DNA of 64,000 nt from Plesiocystis pacifica SIR-1 (GTDB lineage: Bacteria > Myxococcota_A > Polyangia > Nannocystales > Nannocystaceae). A program made the position numbers and the translations under genes. The notes beneath the pieces are model-generated. The model saw only the letters and a program-made list of their open reading frames with translations, had not been told where the DNA came from and made no database searches. The first letter of the stretch is position 1; each line of letters opens with the position of its first letter. Below are positions 34,581-44,388 of the stretch, piece after piece. Where the stretch lies: positions 62,001 to 126,000 of the forward strand of contig NZ_ABCS01000008.1 in NCBI RefSeq assembly GCF_000170895.1. Reading direction: 5' to 3'.

Positions 34581-35567
34581 GTGGCGCGGCCTTTCATCGC
34601 GGAGACCCTCGGCGCGGCCCTGGCTGTCCTCGGCGGCTGCATCGGCACCAGCGAGCCGCCCCCAGCCCCTGCCGAGCCCACGCCAGCGCCAGAGCCCGAA
34701 CCCGACCCCAGCCCGAACCCGCCAGAGTCGGAGCCGCCCGCCACCTGGCCCGCCGCGGTCCCGACCCCCGAGGGCTTCACCCTCGAAGGCGAGGCCTCGG
34801 GTGCCCTCGACCCGGTGACCTTCATGCTCCACCGCCCCTTCGCCGAGACCTGGGCGTCCTGGCGGCCACGCCTCGAGGAGGCCGGCGTCGCCCTCGAAGC
34901 GGTCGACGAAAGCGGAGGCGCGATCACGGCCTCGCTGTGCCTGGATCCGTGCGCCGAGGGGGATCGCCACGCGCTGTGGCTGAGCGCCTACGGCGAACAG
35001 GCCACGCGCGGAGCGTTGATTCCGTCCCTCGCCCGCGCCCCCGTCGAGCTCCCCGGAGACTGCACGCCCATCGACACCCGCGCGTTCTCGATCATCGAGC
35101 ACCGCTCGGGGCACGGCTACAACGACTACTCGGAACGCAGGGTCGACGTGGAGCAGGACTACCGCTGGAGCTTCGGCCCGCGCCCGGAGCTCGACCTCGA
35201 TCGAGACGGCTTCTTCGATCTCATGGTGCCCACGCGCGCCGACGCGAGCACCTGCCCCACGGAGGTGCAGTGGGATCTGTGGGTCACCCGGGGCGCGTGC
35301 GGGCACTTCGTGGGGCACATCCAGGGCGACCCCGCCAACCTCTGGCGACCCCCGCCGGTCCGCATGGTCGGTGGGCTCGTCGCCCTGCCCACCCGCGAGG
35401 ACCCTCGGGGCCCGCACGAGGGCGCCCTCGACTTCGTCTACGAGTTCGACGGCGCGCGCTACCAGCAAGTCCAGCACGAGGAGAAGGAAGCGCGCTGCGA
35501 CGTGCACCCGGCGGACTGCGAGCCGATGATCCACTCGCGCTGCCGCGACGAAGCGCCCGCCCCCTGA
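34581..35567 (+). CDS. Hypothetical lipoprotein, 328 residues
   Basis: Unrecognised. From the GTG at 34581, the short signal GAALAVLGGC places the lipidated Cys at 20. A Pro/Glu tether (EPPPAPAEPTPAPEPEPDPS) to ~60 is followed by a Cys-containing globular domain with an aspartate-rich DLDRDGFFDLMVP loop that resembles a calcium-binding FG-GAP/dockerin-type motif. The frame stays open to a TTG at 34524, but that start lacks a lipobox at proper distance. It converges on the next gene with 7 nt between stops. Confidence 0.62.
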   Translation: MARPFIAETLGAALAVLGGCIGTSEPPPAPAEPTPAPEPEPDPSPNPPESEPPATWPAAVPTPEGFTLEGEASGALDPVTFMLHRPFAETWASWRPRLEEAGVALEAVDESGGAITASLCLDPCAEGDRHALWLSAYGEQATRGALIPSLARAPVELPGDCTPIDTRAFSIIEHRSGHGYNDYSERRVDVEQDYRWSFGPRPELDLDRDGFFDLMVPTRADASTCPTEVQWDLWVTRGACGHFVGHIQGDPANLWRPPPVRMVGGLVALPTREDPRGPHEGALDFVYEFDGARYQQVQHEEKEARCDVHPADCEPMIHSRCRDEAPAP

Positions 35568-35574
35568 AGCCGCG

Positions 35575-36792
35575 CTAGGGCGAGTCCGGACCCGGCGGCG
35601 GCGGCGTCCTCGGCCGGTCCCGACCCGAGTAGGGCGCGAGCCCGTCCACCGGCGTCGTCGCGCGCTCGTGAAACAAGATGGAGCCGGCGCAGACCAGGTT
35701 CTTCGGCCGGCCGCGCGCAGGACAGCTGCGGTCGAGGATGCGGGTGTAGAGCGCGGGCGCGCGGGGATCGTCGAACAGGTCGAGGACCCGCGCGTAGAGA
35801 TACAAGCGCCAGGGATCGTCGATGCGCTCGAGGGCCTCCGGAGTCAGCGAAGGCGCGCGAATCTCGAGGCTCACCGGTCGCGTCGGCGCGTCCCGGGGCG
35901 GGTGCAGCTCGACGCGCTGGCCCACGGCCGCGGCATAGATTCGTGGTGGATGCGGCGCCCGACGTGCCAGCGCCGGGACCACGGCCCAGGGCACGCCGGG
36001 CACGGAGTCGATGGTCTCCCCGGTCATCAGCCCCGGCGCCCAGCCCTGCTCGCCGAGGCTCGGCACGCCGCGGGGGTGCTCGTCCTCCAGGGCAAAGGGC
36101 TCCAGGTTCGCCCACGCGTCGACGTAGACGCCCCGCCCCAGCTCGGGCCCGGTCACGTGCACGACCTCGTGGCCGACCTCGATGCCGACGAGCTCGACCG
36201 CGTAGCCGAGCTCCCGCTCTTCGACGGCGGCCTCGAGCACCAGCAGGGCGAGGTGGTTTTGGCCGTCGCAGTTGGTCGCCCCCCGAACCAGGCGCGCGAA
36301 CACGCCCTGGGCAAAGCTCGGGTCGCCGCGGTAGGCGTCGAGGCGCCCGCCCATCTGCTCGCCAAAGGCGTCGAGGGAGACCTCGAGCTGGTTGAGGCTC
36401 TCGAGGCGCACGGCGAGGGTCGCCGCCTGAGCCAGCGCGTCGATCTCGGCTTGATCCTCGATGGGGCTGACGTCGGCGAGGCCCTCGAGCTCGTGCTCGA
36501 CCCACGCCCAGGTCAGGGTCTGCGCCATCGCCAGCACGAAGCGACGGTCCCGGGGATCCAGACCCTCGAGCCAGGGCTCGAGGCCGTCCTCGCCGCGGGT
36601 CACGTAGTCCGGAAAGGTGTCGACGAACCACAGCGCCGCGTCCACCGGGGGCACGTCCAGATCGACGCGAAAGCGCTCGGCATTCCCTGCGCTCCCCTCC
36701 CCGTCCGTGCGCTCGTCGAGCCACGCGTAGACCCCCGCGCACACGACCAGGGCGGCGCCCACCAGGGGGACGGCGAGGCTTCGACGATGCAC
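35575..36792 (-). CDS. Transglutaminase-like protein with Cys-His-Asp triad
   Basis: 405 residues. An N-terminal helix (LAVPLVGAALVVCAGVYAWL) anchors or exports the protein. The centre shows Cys175 in GATNCDGQNHLALLVL, His208 or His212 in GIEVGHEVVHVTG and Asp225 in VYVDAWAN. This order and spacing are those of the papain-like transglutaminase core, where Cys opens a helix that selects the active site and HxW/V then D follow on strands. The C-terminal ~150 residues hold a Pro-rich linker and a TPR-like helix pair. Substrate unknown. Starts with GTG at 36792, 6 nt after TACCCT. Confidence 0.6.
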   Translation of the reverse strand: MHRRSLAVPLVGAALVVCAGVYAWLDERTDGEGSAGNAERFRVDLDVPPVDAALWFVDTFPDYVTRGEDGLEPWLEGLDPRDRRFVLAMAQTLTWAWVEHELEGLADVSPIEDQAEIDALAQAATLAVRLESLNQLEVSLDAFGEQMGGRLDAYRGDPSFAQGVFARLVRGATNCDGQNHLALLVLEAAVEERELGYAVELVGIEVGHEVVHVTGPELGRGVYVDAWANLEPFALEDEHPRGVPSLGEQGWAPGLMTGETIDSVPGVPWAVVPALARRAPHPPRIYAAAVGQRVELHPPRDAPTRPVSLEIRAPSLTPEALERIDDPWRLYLYARVLDLFDDPRAPALYTRILDRSCPARGRPKNLVCAGSILFHERATTPVDGLAPYSGRDRPRTPPPPGPDSP

Positions 36793-36798
36793 CCCACG

Positions 36799-36804
36799 AG
36801 GGTA
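36799..36804 (-). promoter_or_regulatory. -10-like hexamer TACCCT, 6 nt before GTG start
   Basis: TANNNT hexamer with 6-nt gap to the GTG at 36792; leaderless start inferred. It faces the promoter of the divergent dehydrogenase gene. Confidence 0.4.
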
Positions 36805-36851
36805 GCAGCGCGCAGCTTTTTACGCGGTTGCGCCCACGCGAGGGCTCCCCC

Positions 36852-36857
36852 TAGATT
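36852..36857 (+). promoter_or_regulatory. -10-like TAGATT, 7 nt before dehydrogenase start
   Basis: TAGATT ends 7 nt before the GTG at 36865. TTGCGC at 36828-36833 with an 18-nt spacer could be the -35 element. Confidence 0.45.
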
Positions 36858-36864
36858 GCGCTCC

Positions 36865-38178
36865 GTGAGCCTCCTGGACCTCGATCCTGTCGCTTTCGCC
36901 GCACGCCTCAACGAGCAGGGTGGCCGCGCGTGCCTGACATGGGACGCCGAGCAGCGCCGCCTGGTCGCCAGCCAGCCGTGGCTCGAGGAGCTCGCCGCGG
37001 AGCTGAGCCTAGACGAGCGCGACTTCAACGGCCACGAGGGCCTGTTCTTCGCCGTCGGCCCCGAGACCGGAGCCCTGCACACGGCCTTCGTCCACAACAC
37101 CGTCCGCGGCCAGGGTGCCGGCGGCCTGCGCCACTGGCCCTACGCGCGCATGGAGGGGCTGATCCGCGACGGCCTGCGCCTGTCCGAGGGCATGAGCCGC
37201 AAGAACGCCCTCGCCGGGCTGTGGTGGGGCGGCGGCAAGGGCATCGTCGCCCGCCAGTCCGGCGACCGCTACCGCGACCCCGCCTACCGCCGCCAGCTCT
37301 ACCGGGAGTACGGCGCGTTCACGACCTCCCTGCGCGGGGTCTACGTCACCGCCGAGGACGTCGGGACCACCCCGCCCGACCTCGCCGCCGTGTTCGAGAC
37401 CACCCGCTTCGCGACCTGCGTGCCCGCGGCCGTGGGCGGCAGCGGCAACCCCTCCGGGGCCACGGCCAAGGGCGTGGTGTGTGCCATGGAGGGCGCCCTC
37501 GACCACCTCGGCAAGGGCAGCCTCGAGGGCAAGACCGTCGCCATGCAGGGCGCCGGCAACGTCGCGACCTTCATGATGGAGGAGCTCCTCGCCCGCGGCG
37601 TCGCCAAGATCGTCGCCACCGACATCAACGCCGAGCGCCTCGACCAGCTGCGGGCCCAGTTCGCCGAGGCCGGCGCGGGCGCGCGCGTCGAGCTGCGCCT
37701 GAGCGAGCGCGGCGACCTGTCGATCTTCGCCGAGCCCTGCGACGTCCTCGCCCCCAACGCCCTCGGCGGCGTGCTCGGGCCCGAGACCATCCCGATGATC
37801 CAGGCGCCGATCGTGTGCGGCGCGGCCAACAACCAGCTCCTCGACGACCGCCGCGACGACTCGGCCCTGGCCGAGCGCGGCATCGTCTACGTGCCCGACT
37901 TCGCCGCCAACCGCATGGGCATCGTCAACTGCGCCAACGAGCAATACGGCAAGATCCCCGACGACCCCGCCATCGAGCGCCACTTCGGCCGCGAGTGGGA
38001 CAACGCGGTGTTCGTGATCACCAAGCGCATCCTCGAGCTCGCCGCCGCCGAGGGCGTGACCTCCTCGACCGCCGCCAACCGCCTCGCCGACGAGTTCTGC
38101 ACCGTCCCCCACCCCATCTGGGGCCACCGCGGCAAGGCCATCGTCGCCGGGCTGCTCGCCGACGGCTGGGGCGCCTAG
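36865..38178 (+). CDS. Glu/Leu/Phe/Val dehydrogenase family protein
   Basis: NAD(P)-dependent amino-acid oxidative deaminase, 437 residues. The N-terminal substrate domain contains the conserved lysines Lys113 (GMSRKNALAG) and Lys125 (WGGGKGIV). The C-terminal Rossmann domain has AMQGAGNVATFMMEELLARG, then VCGAANNQLLDD and VYVPDFAANRMGIVNCANEQYG. The length and C-terminal ANEQ segment fit a divergent branch rather than classic glutamate dehydrogenase; the amino acid is not predictable. It starts at the GTG at 36865; the much longer open frame upstream is antisense to the transglutaminase-like gene. Confidence 0.87.
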   Translation: MSLLDLDPVAFAARLNEQGGRACLTWDAEQRRLVASQPWLEELAAELSLDERDFNGHEGLFFAVGPETGALHTAFVHNTVRGQGAGGLRHWPYARMEGLIRDGLRLSEGMSRKNALAGLWWGGGKGIVARQSGDRYRDPAYRRQLYREYGAFTTSLRGVYVTAEDVGTTPPDLAAVFETTRFATCVPAAVGGSGNPSGATAKGVVCAMEGALDHLGKGSLEGKTVAMQGAGNVATFMMEELLARGVAKIVATDINAERLDQLRAQFAEAGAGARVELRLSERGDLSIFAEPCDVLAPNALGGVLGPETIPMIQAPIVCGAANNQLLDDRRDDSALAERGIVYVPDFAANRMGIVNCANEQYGKIPDDPAIERHFGREWDNAVFVITKRILELAAAEGVTSSTAANRLADEFCTVPHPIWGHRGKAIVAGLLADGWGA

Positions 38179-38278
38179 CGACCCCAACAACCAGCGACGC
38201 TCTGACGCCTCGTCGACCAGACGACGCTTCGTCTCTTCCCGACATCGCCCCGACATCCCGCCTGCTCCACCCCATGAG

Positions 38279-38401
38279 CGCCCCCCTTGGGGGCGACCAC
38301 ATGCCCCCTCGCAGGCACGACCCCCACTGAGGACCAGCCTCAGCGAAGGAGCGGACAGCGACGAAGCGGCCCCGGTCCAAAGCGCCTGCGGGGGCTAAAA
38401 C
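38279..38401. repeat. ~123-nt dispersed repeat, copy 1 (overlaps stop of M23 lipoprotein gene)
   Basis: Closely matches 60120-60244. Shared blocks: a CGCCCCC...GGGGGCGAC hairpin, atgccc, ggcacga, gagcgga, gcgacgaagcg, cccggtcc, and a gggggc(t)aaaac end. The last nucleotides provide the TAG stop (38395-38397) of the minus-strand gene. Confidence 0.7.
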
Positions 38402-39666
38402 TTGTGATCCTCGATGAACTTCGTCGGTGAGATGAAGCCGTCGGGGTACTGCCACACCCCGCAGTCGTCGGCGATCGCCGTGTAGAAGTAGGGCTCCTCG
38501 GCGATGGTGTCGATGTCGTTCTCGCCGCCGTTGTCGTAGCCGCAGATCGATCCGCCGCCGTTGCTGGCCGACAGATCGCACAGCGGCTTGGACAGCAGGA
38601 CGTAGTGCAGGTGGGTGTTGGACGACGACCCGCCGTTGATGCACTGGGCCCAGTCGCGCACGCTGGTGATCTGCTGCCCGCGGCTGACCTGCTGCCCGGT
38701 GCTGACCAGGGGCGCGTTGACGTGGCCGTAGAAGGAGCAGACCTTGCCGCCCTCCCCGTCGTCGTGCTCGATGAGCACGACGTGTTTGTAGCTGCTCCCA
38801 TTGGTCCCGGCGTAGCGCACCACCCCGTCGGCGACGGAGTAGACCGGGGCGTCGATGCTCGCCAGCCCGCCCCCAGGCGCGGCGATGTCCTGGGCGAGGT
38901 GGCGCCCGCCCCAGGCCCCCCAGTAGTGGCCCATGACCTGCCAGACGAGCCAGCCGCCGGCGGGGTAGCTGGTCTGATCGCCGACGGGGTAGCTGAACAG
39001 GCCGTCGCCGCCTCCGCCCCCGGTGGTCGTGCCCGTGGTCGTGCCGCCAAACACGACGCCGCAGCAAAACTCGCAGTCCCAGGTCGGGGTGCCCTGGCCG
39101 CCGCAGGCTCCGTTGTCGTTCCACTCGCAGTAGGCCTCGTCCCAGCCCTGGAGCCCCGCGTAGGTCCCGCACGAGGGCCCCGAGCAGCACAGGTCGCAGT
39201 CGTCGGACACGACGCCCTCGCCCTCGCACACGCCGTTGCCGTTGTCGCAGTAGAAGGTCCCCCAGTTCTGACCCGCGGCATGATCGGCGCAGCTCGGCCC
39301 GCCGTTGCCGCCGCCGTCGGTGGTCATGGGCTCGCCCCCGTCGACGCCCGTCGAGGTGCTGTCCGTGCCCTCGCTCGACTCGGAGTCCGAGTCCGAGCTC
39401 GACTCCGTGCTCGAGCTGTCCGAGTCGTCCTCGCTCGTTCCCGTGCTCGCGTCGCTCGAGCTCTCCCCCGTGCCCTCGGCGGTCTCCGTGCCGACCTCGT
39501 CCGCGCCGGAGCCCGTCGAGCCAGCGTCGGCACCCAGGGTCGAGATGCCGGGCGAGAAGGGATCGCGGCCCTCGTCGTCGCTGCAGCCCGACCCCACCAA
39601 GCTCGCACAAACGGCCAAGGCTGCGCTGACCACCTTCCACGGCTTCCCACCACCATTGACGTGCAT
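38395..39666 (-). CDS. M23-family peptidase lipoprotein with two Cys-rich repeats
   Basis: Extracytoplasmic zinc endopeptidase of the LytM/M23 type, which cleaves peptidoglycan cross-bridges or glycyl bonds. From the ATG at 39666 (423 residues): lipobox ASLVGSGC (Cys28), and a ~75-residue Ser/Glu/Thr/Asp tether. Two ~40-residue Cys-rich repeats follow, each with a WGTFYC or WDEAYC segment and ending CDLCC or CEFCC. The M23 fold has ligands in GGRHLAQDIAAPGG (His, Asp) and SNTHLHYVLL (HxH). The first Cys repeat may act as a binding module. Its 3' end coincides with the dispersed repeat. Confidence 0.83.
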   Translation of the reverse strand: MHVNGGGKPWKVVSAALAVCASLVGSGCSDDEGRDPFSPGISTLGADAGSTGSGADEVGTETAEGTGESSSDASTGTSEDDSDSSSTESSSDSDSESSEGTDSTSTGVDGGEPMTTDGGGNGGPSCADHAAGQNWGTFYCDNGNGVCEGEGVVSDDCDLCCSGPSCGTYAGLQGWDEAYCEWNDNGACGGQGTPTWDCEFCCGVVFGGTTTGTTTGGGGGDGLFSYPVGDQTSYPAGGWLVWQVMGHYWGAWGGRHLAQDIAAPGGGLASIDAPVYSVADGVVRYAGTNGSSYKHVVLIEHDDGEGGKVCSFYGHVNAPLVSTGQQVSRGQQITSVRDWAQCINGGSSSNTHLHYVLLSKPLCDLSASNGGGSICGYDNGGENDIDTIAEEPYFYTAIADDCGVWQYPDGFISPTKFIEDHKF

Positions 39667-39827
39667 TGCGATTCGACCATAGCACCATCGGTGGCAGCGC
39701 GAAGTGTAGACATTGGCACCCAAAGTCCAGTCATCGACGGACAAACGGCCAACAGACAGCGGCGGCTAGCGCGCCGTTTTATCCTCGTGACCCTTTCGCA
39801 GCAAAGTGTCGATAGTCTCGACCCACC

Positions 39828-40445
39828 ATGGCGATCAAATCCTGGCAAGCCCGGTGGGCTCCCGTGGGGGCGTGCGCGCTCTCCCTCGCCCTGACTCCCC
39901 TCGCGTGCTCGGTGGGCGACGATGAGAGCGCGGACAGCTTCGTGATCTCGGCCGGGACGCCGTCTGCCGACGGAGGCGACGACGGCGACAGCGAGGACGA
40001 GGTCGGCGAGACCGGGACCGAGACCGAGACCGAATCCGAGACCGAGTCCGAGTCCGAGACGACCGAAACAGGCTCGACCGACGAGTCGAGCGGCGAGGAC
40101 ACCACGGACGCGTCCTCCGAGTCGACGGACACCGGCCTGCCCGAGCTGCCCTGCGCGGCGAAGTTCGACCTCATCCAGCCCAACCCCGCCGTCGTCGGCC
40201 AGCCGCTCACGGCCCAGTTCACCGACGACGTCGGCCACGTCCACATCGGGATGAGCGCGACCCAGCTCGAGGGCGTCGGATCGCCGAGCGCCGGCAACGA
40301 GTCGATCACCAGCGACGGACCCAACGGGCCCTTCCACTGGACCTACACCATCACCGGCCACGGCGAGGGCATCGTCGAGCTGACCTTCACCGCGAACATG
40401 CAGCAGAACGTGCTCGGCAACTGCCGGGTGCACGTCGTGCAGTAG
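39828..40445 (+). CDS. Small lipoprotein with Thr/Glu/Ser tether
   Basis: Unrecognised 205-residue lipoprotein: the signal ends ALTPLAC (Cys27), and residues ~30-105 are an acidic tether (ETGTETETESETESESETTETG). A ~95-residue Cys-bracketed beta domain follows (LPCAAKFDLIQPNPAVVGQPLTAQFT to NCRVHVVQ), which could be Ig-like. TAGTCT lies 9 nt before the ATG. Its TAG stop abuts the stop of the convergent gene. Confidence 0.7.
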   Translation: MAIKSWQARWAPVGACALSLALTPLACSVGDDESADSFVISAGTPSADGGDDGDSEDEVGETGTETETESETESESETTETGSTDESSGEDTTDASSESTDTGLPELPCAAKFDLIQPNPAVVGQPLTAQFTDDVGHVHIGMSATQLEGVGSPSAGNESITSDGPNGPFHWTYTITGHGEGIVELTFTANMQQNVLGNCRVHVVQ

Positions 40446-41603
40446 CTAACAACCGTCGAGGGGGACCGCCAGGGGCAGCGTGTGTCCCCCGACCAGCAGC
40501 TCGCCCTCCACGGCGCACAGCTGCGCGACGCCGCGGTTGGATACCCCGCGCAAGGTCCGAACCTGGGTAAAGCCCGGGGGCAGGTTGTTGTCGAGGGGCG
40601 CGCCCGAGCCTTCGGGCTCCGTGAGCCGAAGGTCCTCGAGCTCGACCTCGAAGGGCGCCTCGCTGCCGTCGAGGGCGCGCAAGGTGGCGAAGGGCTGGAC
40701 CATGACCGGCTCCGGGCTCGCGCTCGCCGAGGACACGTTGGTCAAGGCGACGCGCACCTCGACCTCGTAGACCGCGGCGAGGCTCGGCGCCCCCCCGCGC
40801 TGACGCGCGCCCACGGCCCAGGCCTGGGCGCTCTGGGCCGCGTCGTCGAGGCTCGCAATGGCCAGGCATAGATCCGTCGCGTCGAGGCGCTTGCGTCGGA
40901 GCAGCACGGACACGGCCTCGCGCAGCTCCTCGACCTTGGCGGCGATGCGCGACTTTTTGTCGGCCAGGTCGGCGTTGGCCTGGACCATCGAGTAGAGCAG
41001 CTCGACGTAGGTCGGGAACAAGCTGCGGTCGCTGGCGCCCTCGCTCTCGACCATCAGCGCCGCGTCCTCGGGGGTCAGCAGCTCGAGCTTGGGGAACAGC
41101 ACCTCGGAGCTGTCGAGGCGCTCGGACAGGGCGTTGAGGATCGCCAGGGTCTGGCGGCGGCCGTCCTCGACCCGCGGGCTCCCGCCAAAGTCGAACTCGT
41201 AGGCGAGGGCGAACAAGGCCACGTAGAGCAGGTAGCCCTCGACGGGCTCCATGGCCGCGCGCAGGGCCTCGGGCTCGGCCCGGTTGGCGCTCGAGCAGCG
41301 CGCTCGGGACAGGATGCCTGCGGTCTCTTGCAGGCCCAGGGCCAGGCGCACGGCCGTGACCTCGTCGCCGCCCACGAAGTCGAGCATGCGCTGGCTGTAG
41401 AGCACCTCGGGGCGCTTGGGCGCCCGGACCCGGCGGGACAGGACCCGGGCCTCGACCAGCTCCTCGGCCGCGGGCAGGGGCGCCTGCGCGGGGGGCTCGA
41501 CGGGCTCGGGCTGCGCGGGGGCGCAGGCCAGCGCGCTCGCCATGGAGAGCGCGAGCAAGGCAGCGCCGCGCGTGCGCGGAGAGGGTGAGGCGTGGCGGAG
41601 CAT
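40446..41603 (-). CDS. Hypothetical lipoprotein, mainly helical, 385 residues
   Basis: Signal peptide with lipobox SMASALAC (Cys27), then a Pro/Glu linker. A helical middle (LYSQRMLDFVGGDEVTAVRLALGL; ANADLADKKSRIAAKVEELREAVSVLLRRK) precedes a C-terminal beta domain (VYEVEVRVALTNVSSASASPEPVMVQPFATLRALDGSEAPFEVEL). This domain looks like the FxxLxRxDG Ig-like modules found beside kinases. It lies just downstream of the Ser/Thr kinase on the same strand (33 nt), so it may be cotranscribed and could form part of the signalling output. Function unknown. Confidence 0.68.
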   Translation of the reverse strand: MLRHASPSPRTRGAALLALSMASALACAPAQPEPVEPPAQAPLPAAEELVEARVLSRRVRAPKRPEVLYSQRMLDFVGGDEVTAVRLALGLQETAGILSRARCSSANRAEPEALRAAMEPVEGYLLYVALFALAYEFDFGGSPRVEDGRRQTLAILNALSERLDSSEVLFPKLELLTPEDAALMVESEGASDRSLFPTYVELLYSMVQANADLADKKSRIAAKVEELREAVSVLLRRKRLDATDLCLAIASLDDAAQSAQAWAVGARQRGGAPSLAAVYEVEVRVALTNVSSASASPEPVMVQPFATLRALDGSEAPFEVELEDLRLTEPEGSGAPLDNNLPPGFTQVRTLRGVSNRGVAQLCAVEGELLVGGHTLPLAVPLDGC

Positions 41604-41635
41604 GAGTCGGGGTCGGCGGCCGATGGTAGCCCGAA

Positions 41636-43450
<1,815 letters not shown>

Positions 43451-43547
43451 CGGGCGAGCTTCCGGCGTGTTTCAGGCGCTGTCAAACCGGGGAACCCCTC
43501 CACGCGGAGCCCTCGAGCTTGCGGGGCCCGCCCAAAGGCCGGCTCAT

Positions 43548-44306
43548 TCAGGTCGGTCCTGGAGGCGTGTCACGCATGAGCCCGTCGTTCACGGGGCAAT
43601 CCAAGCGGACCAGGAGATCGAGGCGAGCGACCGGCTCGGCGCCGTAGGCCTGGTGATGGCGGGCGCCGTGGTGCAGCGCCCAGGCCCCGCCGATGTCTCC
43701 CAGCGGCACCCCCGAGCGGTCGCGCACGACCACGCTGCCCCGCTCGGTGTAGTGCAAGAACAGGCCGACCTCGCCGCGCTCGGTGGCGTCTGCCTCGGCC
43801 ATCCCCTCGTCGAAGTCGGCCTTCAGCTCGGCCAGCTCCGTGCAGACGTCCACGGGCACGCCCTGGTTCAGGCGCAGCCCCAGCACCTCGGGGCGATCGG
43901 CGTACTCGACCAGGGCCTGGACCACGACCGGGACCTCGTCGAGGTCGGTGCCGCCGAGCTCCTGGTAATACACCGCCGCGTAGCCCTCCTCGAGGTCGAC
44001 GAGGGAGTAGGCCCAGCTGAGTCGAAACTGTCGCGGGTTGACACCCTTTGTCGGCGCGAGGGCCTCGCTGAAGGTGAGCATGACGCGATCTCCAGCGACG
44101 AAGCGCGCGTCGACGACCTGGGGGGCGAGGCCGTCCCCCTCGCTCGCTTGCGGGGTCGTCGGCGTGTCCGGGCAGCTCGCGTCGGTCTCGGTGCGAGCGG
44201 GCTCGGACCCCGCGGTCGGCGAGAGCGTCGCCGGCGGCCGGGCACAGCCCGCGGACACGAGCATGGTCAGGCTGGCGAGCCGCGTGGCGAACTCCGAGGG
44301 GCTCAT
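43548..44306 (-). CDS. Hypothetical lipoprotein, 252 residues
   Basis: Signal peptide ending LTMLVSAGC (Cys21), a Thr/Pro linker, and an Ig-like region (DARFVAGDRVMLTFSEALAPTKGVNPRQFRLSWAYSL). That reads like the SbsA/Big_5-type fold (TFSEALxPxxGVxPxxFRLS), with a late hydrophobic segment and a Cys pair. The ATG at 44306 has a TATGAT hexamer 6 nt upstream, close to the -10 consensus. Function unknown. Confidence 0.68.
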   Translation of the reverse strand: MSPSEFATRLASLTMLVSAGCARPPATLSPTAGSEPARTETDASCPDTPTTPQASEGDGLAPQVVDARFVAGDRVMLTFSEALAPTKGVNPRQFRLSWAYSLVDLEEGYAAVYYQELGGTDLDEVPVVVQALVEYADRPEVLGLRLNQGVPVDVCTELAELKADFDEGMAEADATERGEVGLFLHYTERGSVVVRDRSGVPLGDIGGAWALHHGARHHQAYGAEPVARLDLLVRLDCPVNDGLMRDTPPGPT

Positions 44307-44312
44307 GGCGGC

Positions 44313-44318
44313 ATCATA
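44313..44318 (-). promoter_or_regulatory. -10 hexamer TATGAT, 6 nt before lipoprotein start
   Basis: Near-consensus -10 with a 6-nt gap to the ATG at 44306, the clearest single example of the leaderless layout in the window. Confidence 0.5.
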
Positions 44319-44388
44319 GCGCCATCGAGTCCGGGGGTGAGACCATGGGTGAGCCGTTTTTGGGTCCAGACCGGACACCCCTTCGACC

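Noticed and set aside
35668-36864. In-frame upstream extension of the amino-acid dehydrogenase
   Set aside because: Antisense to the transglutaminase-like gene; the GTG at 36865 has a promoter-like hexamer and begins at the family fold.
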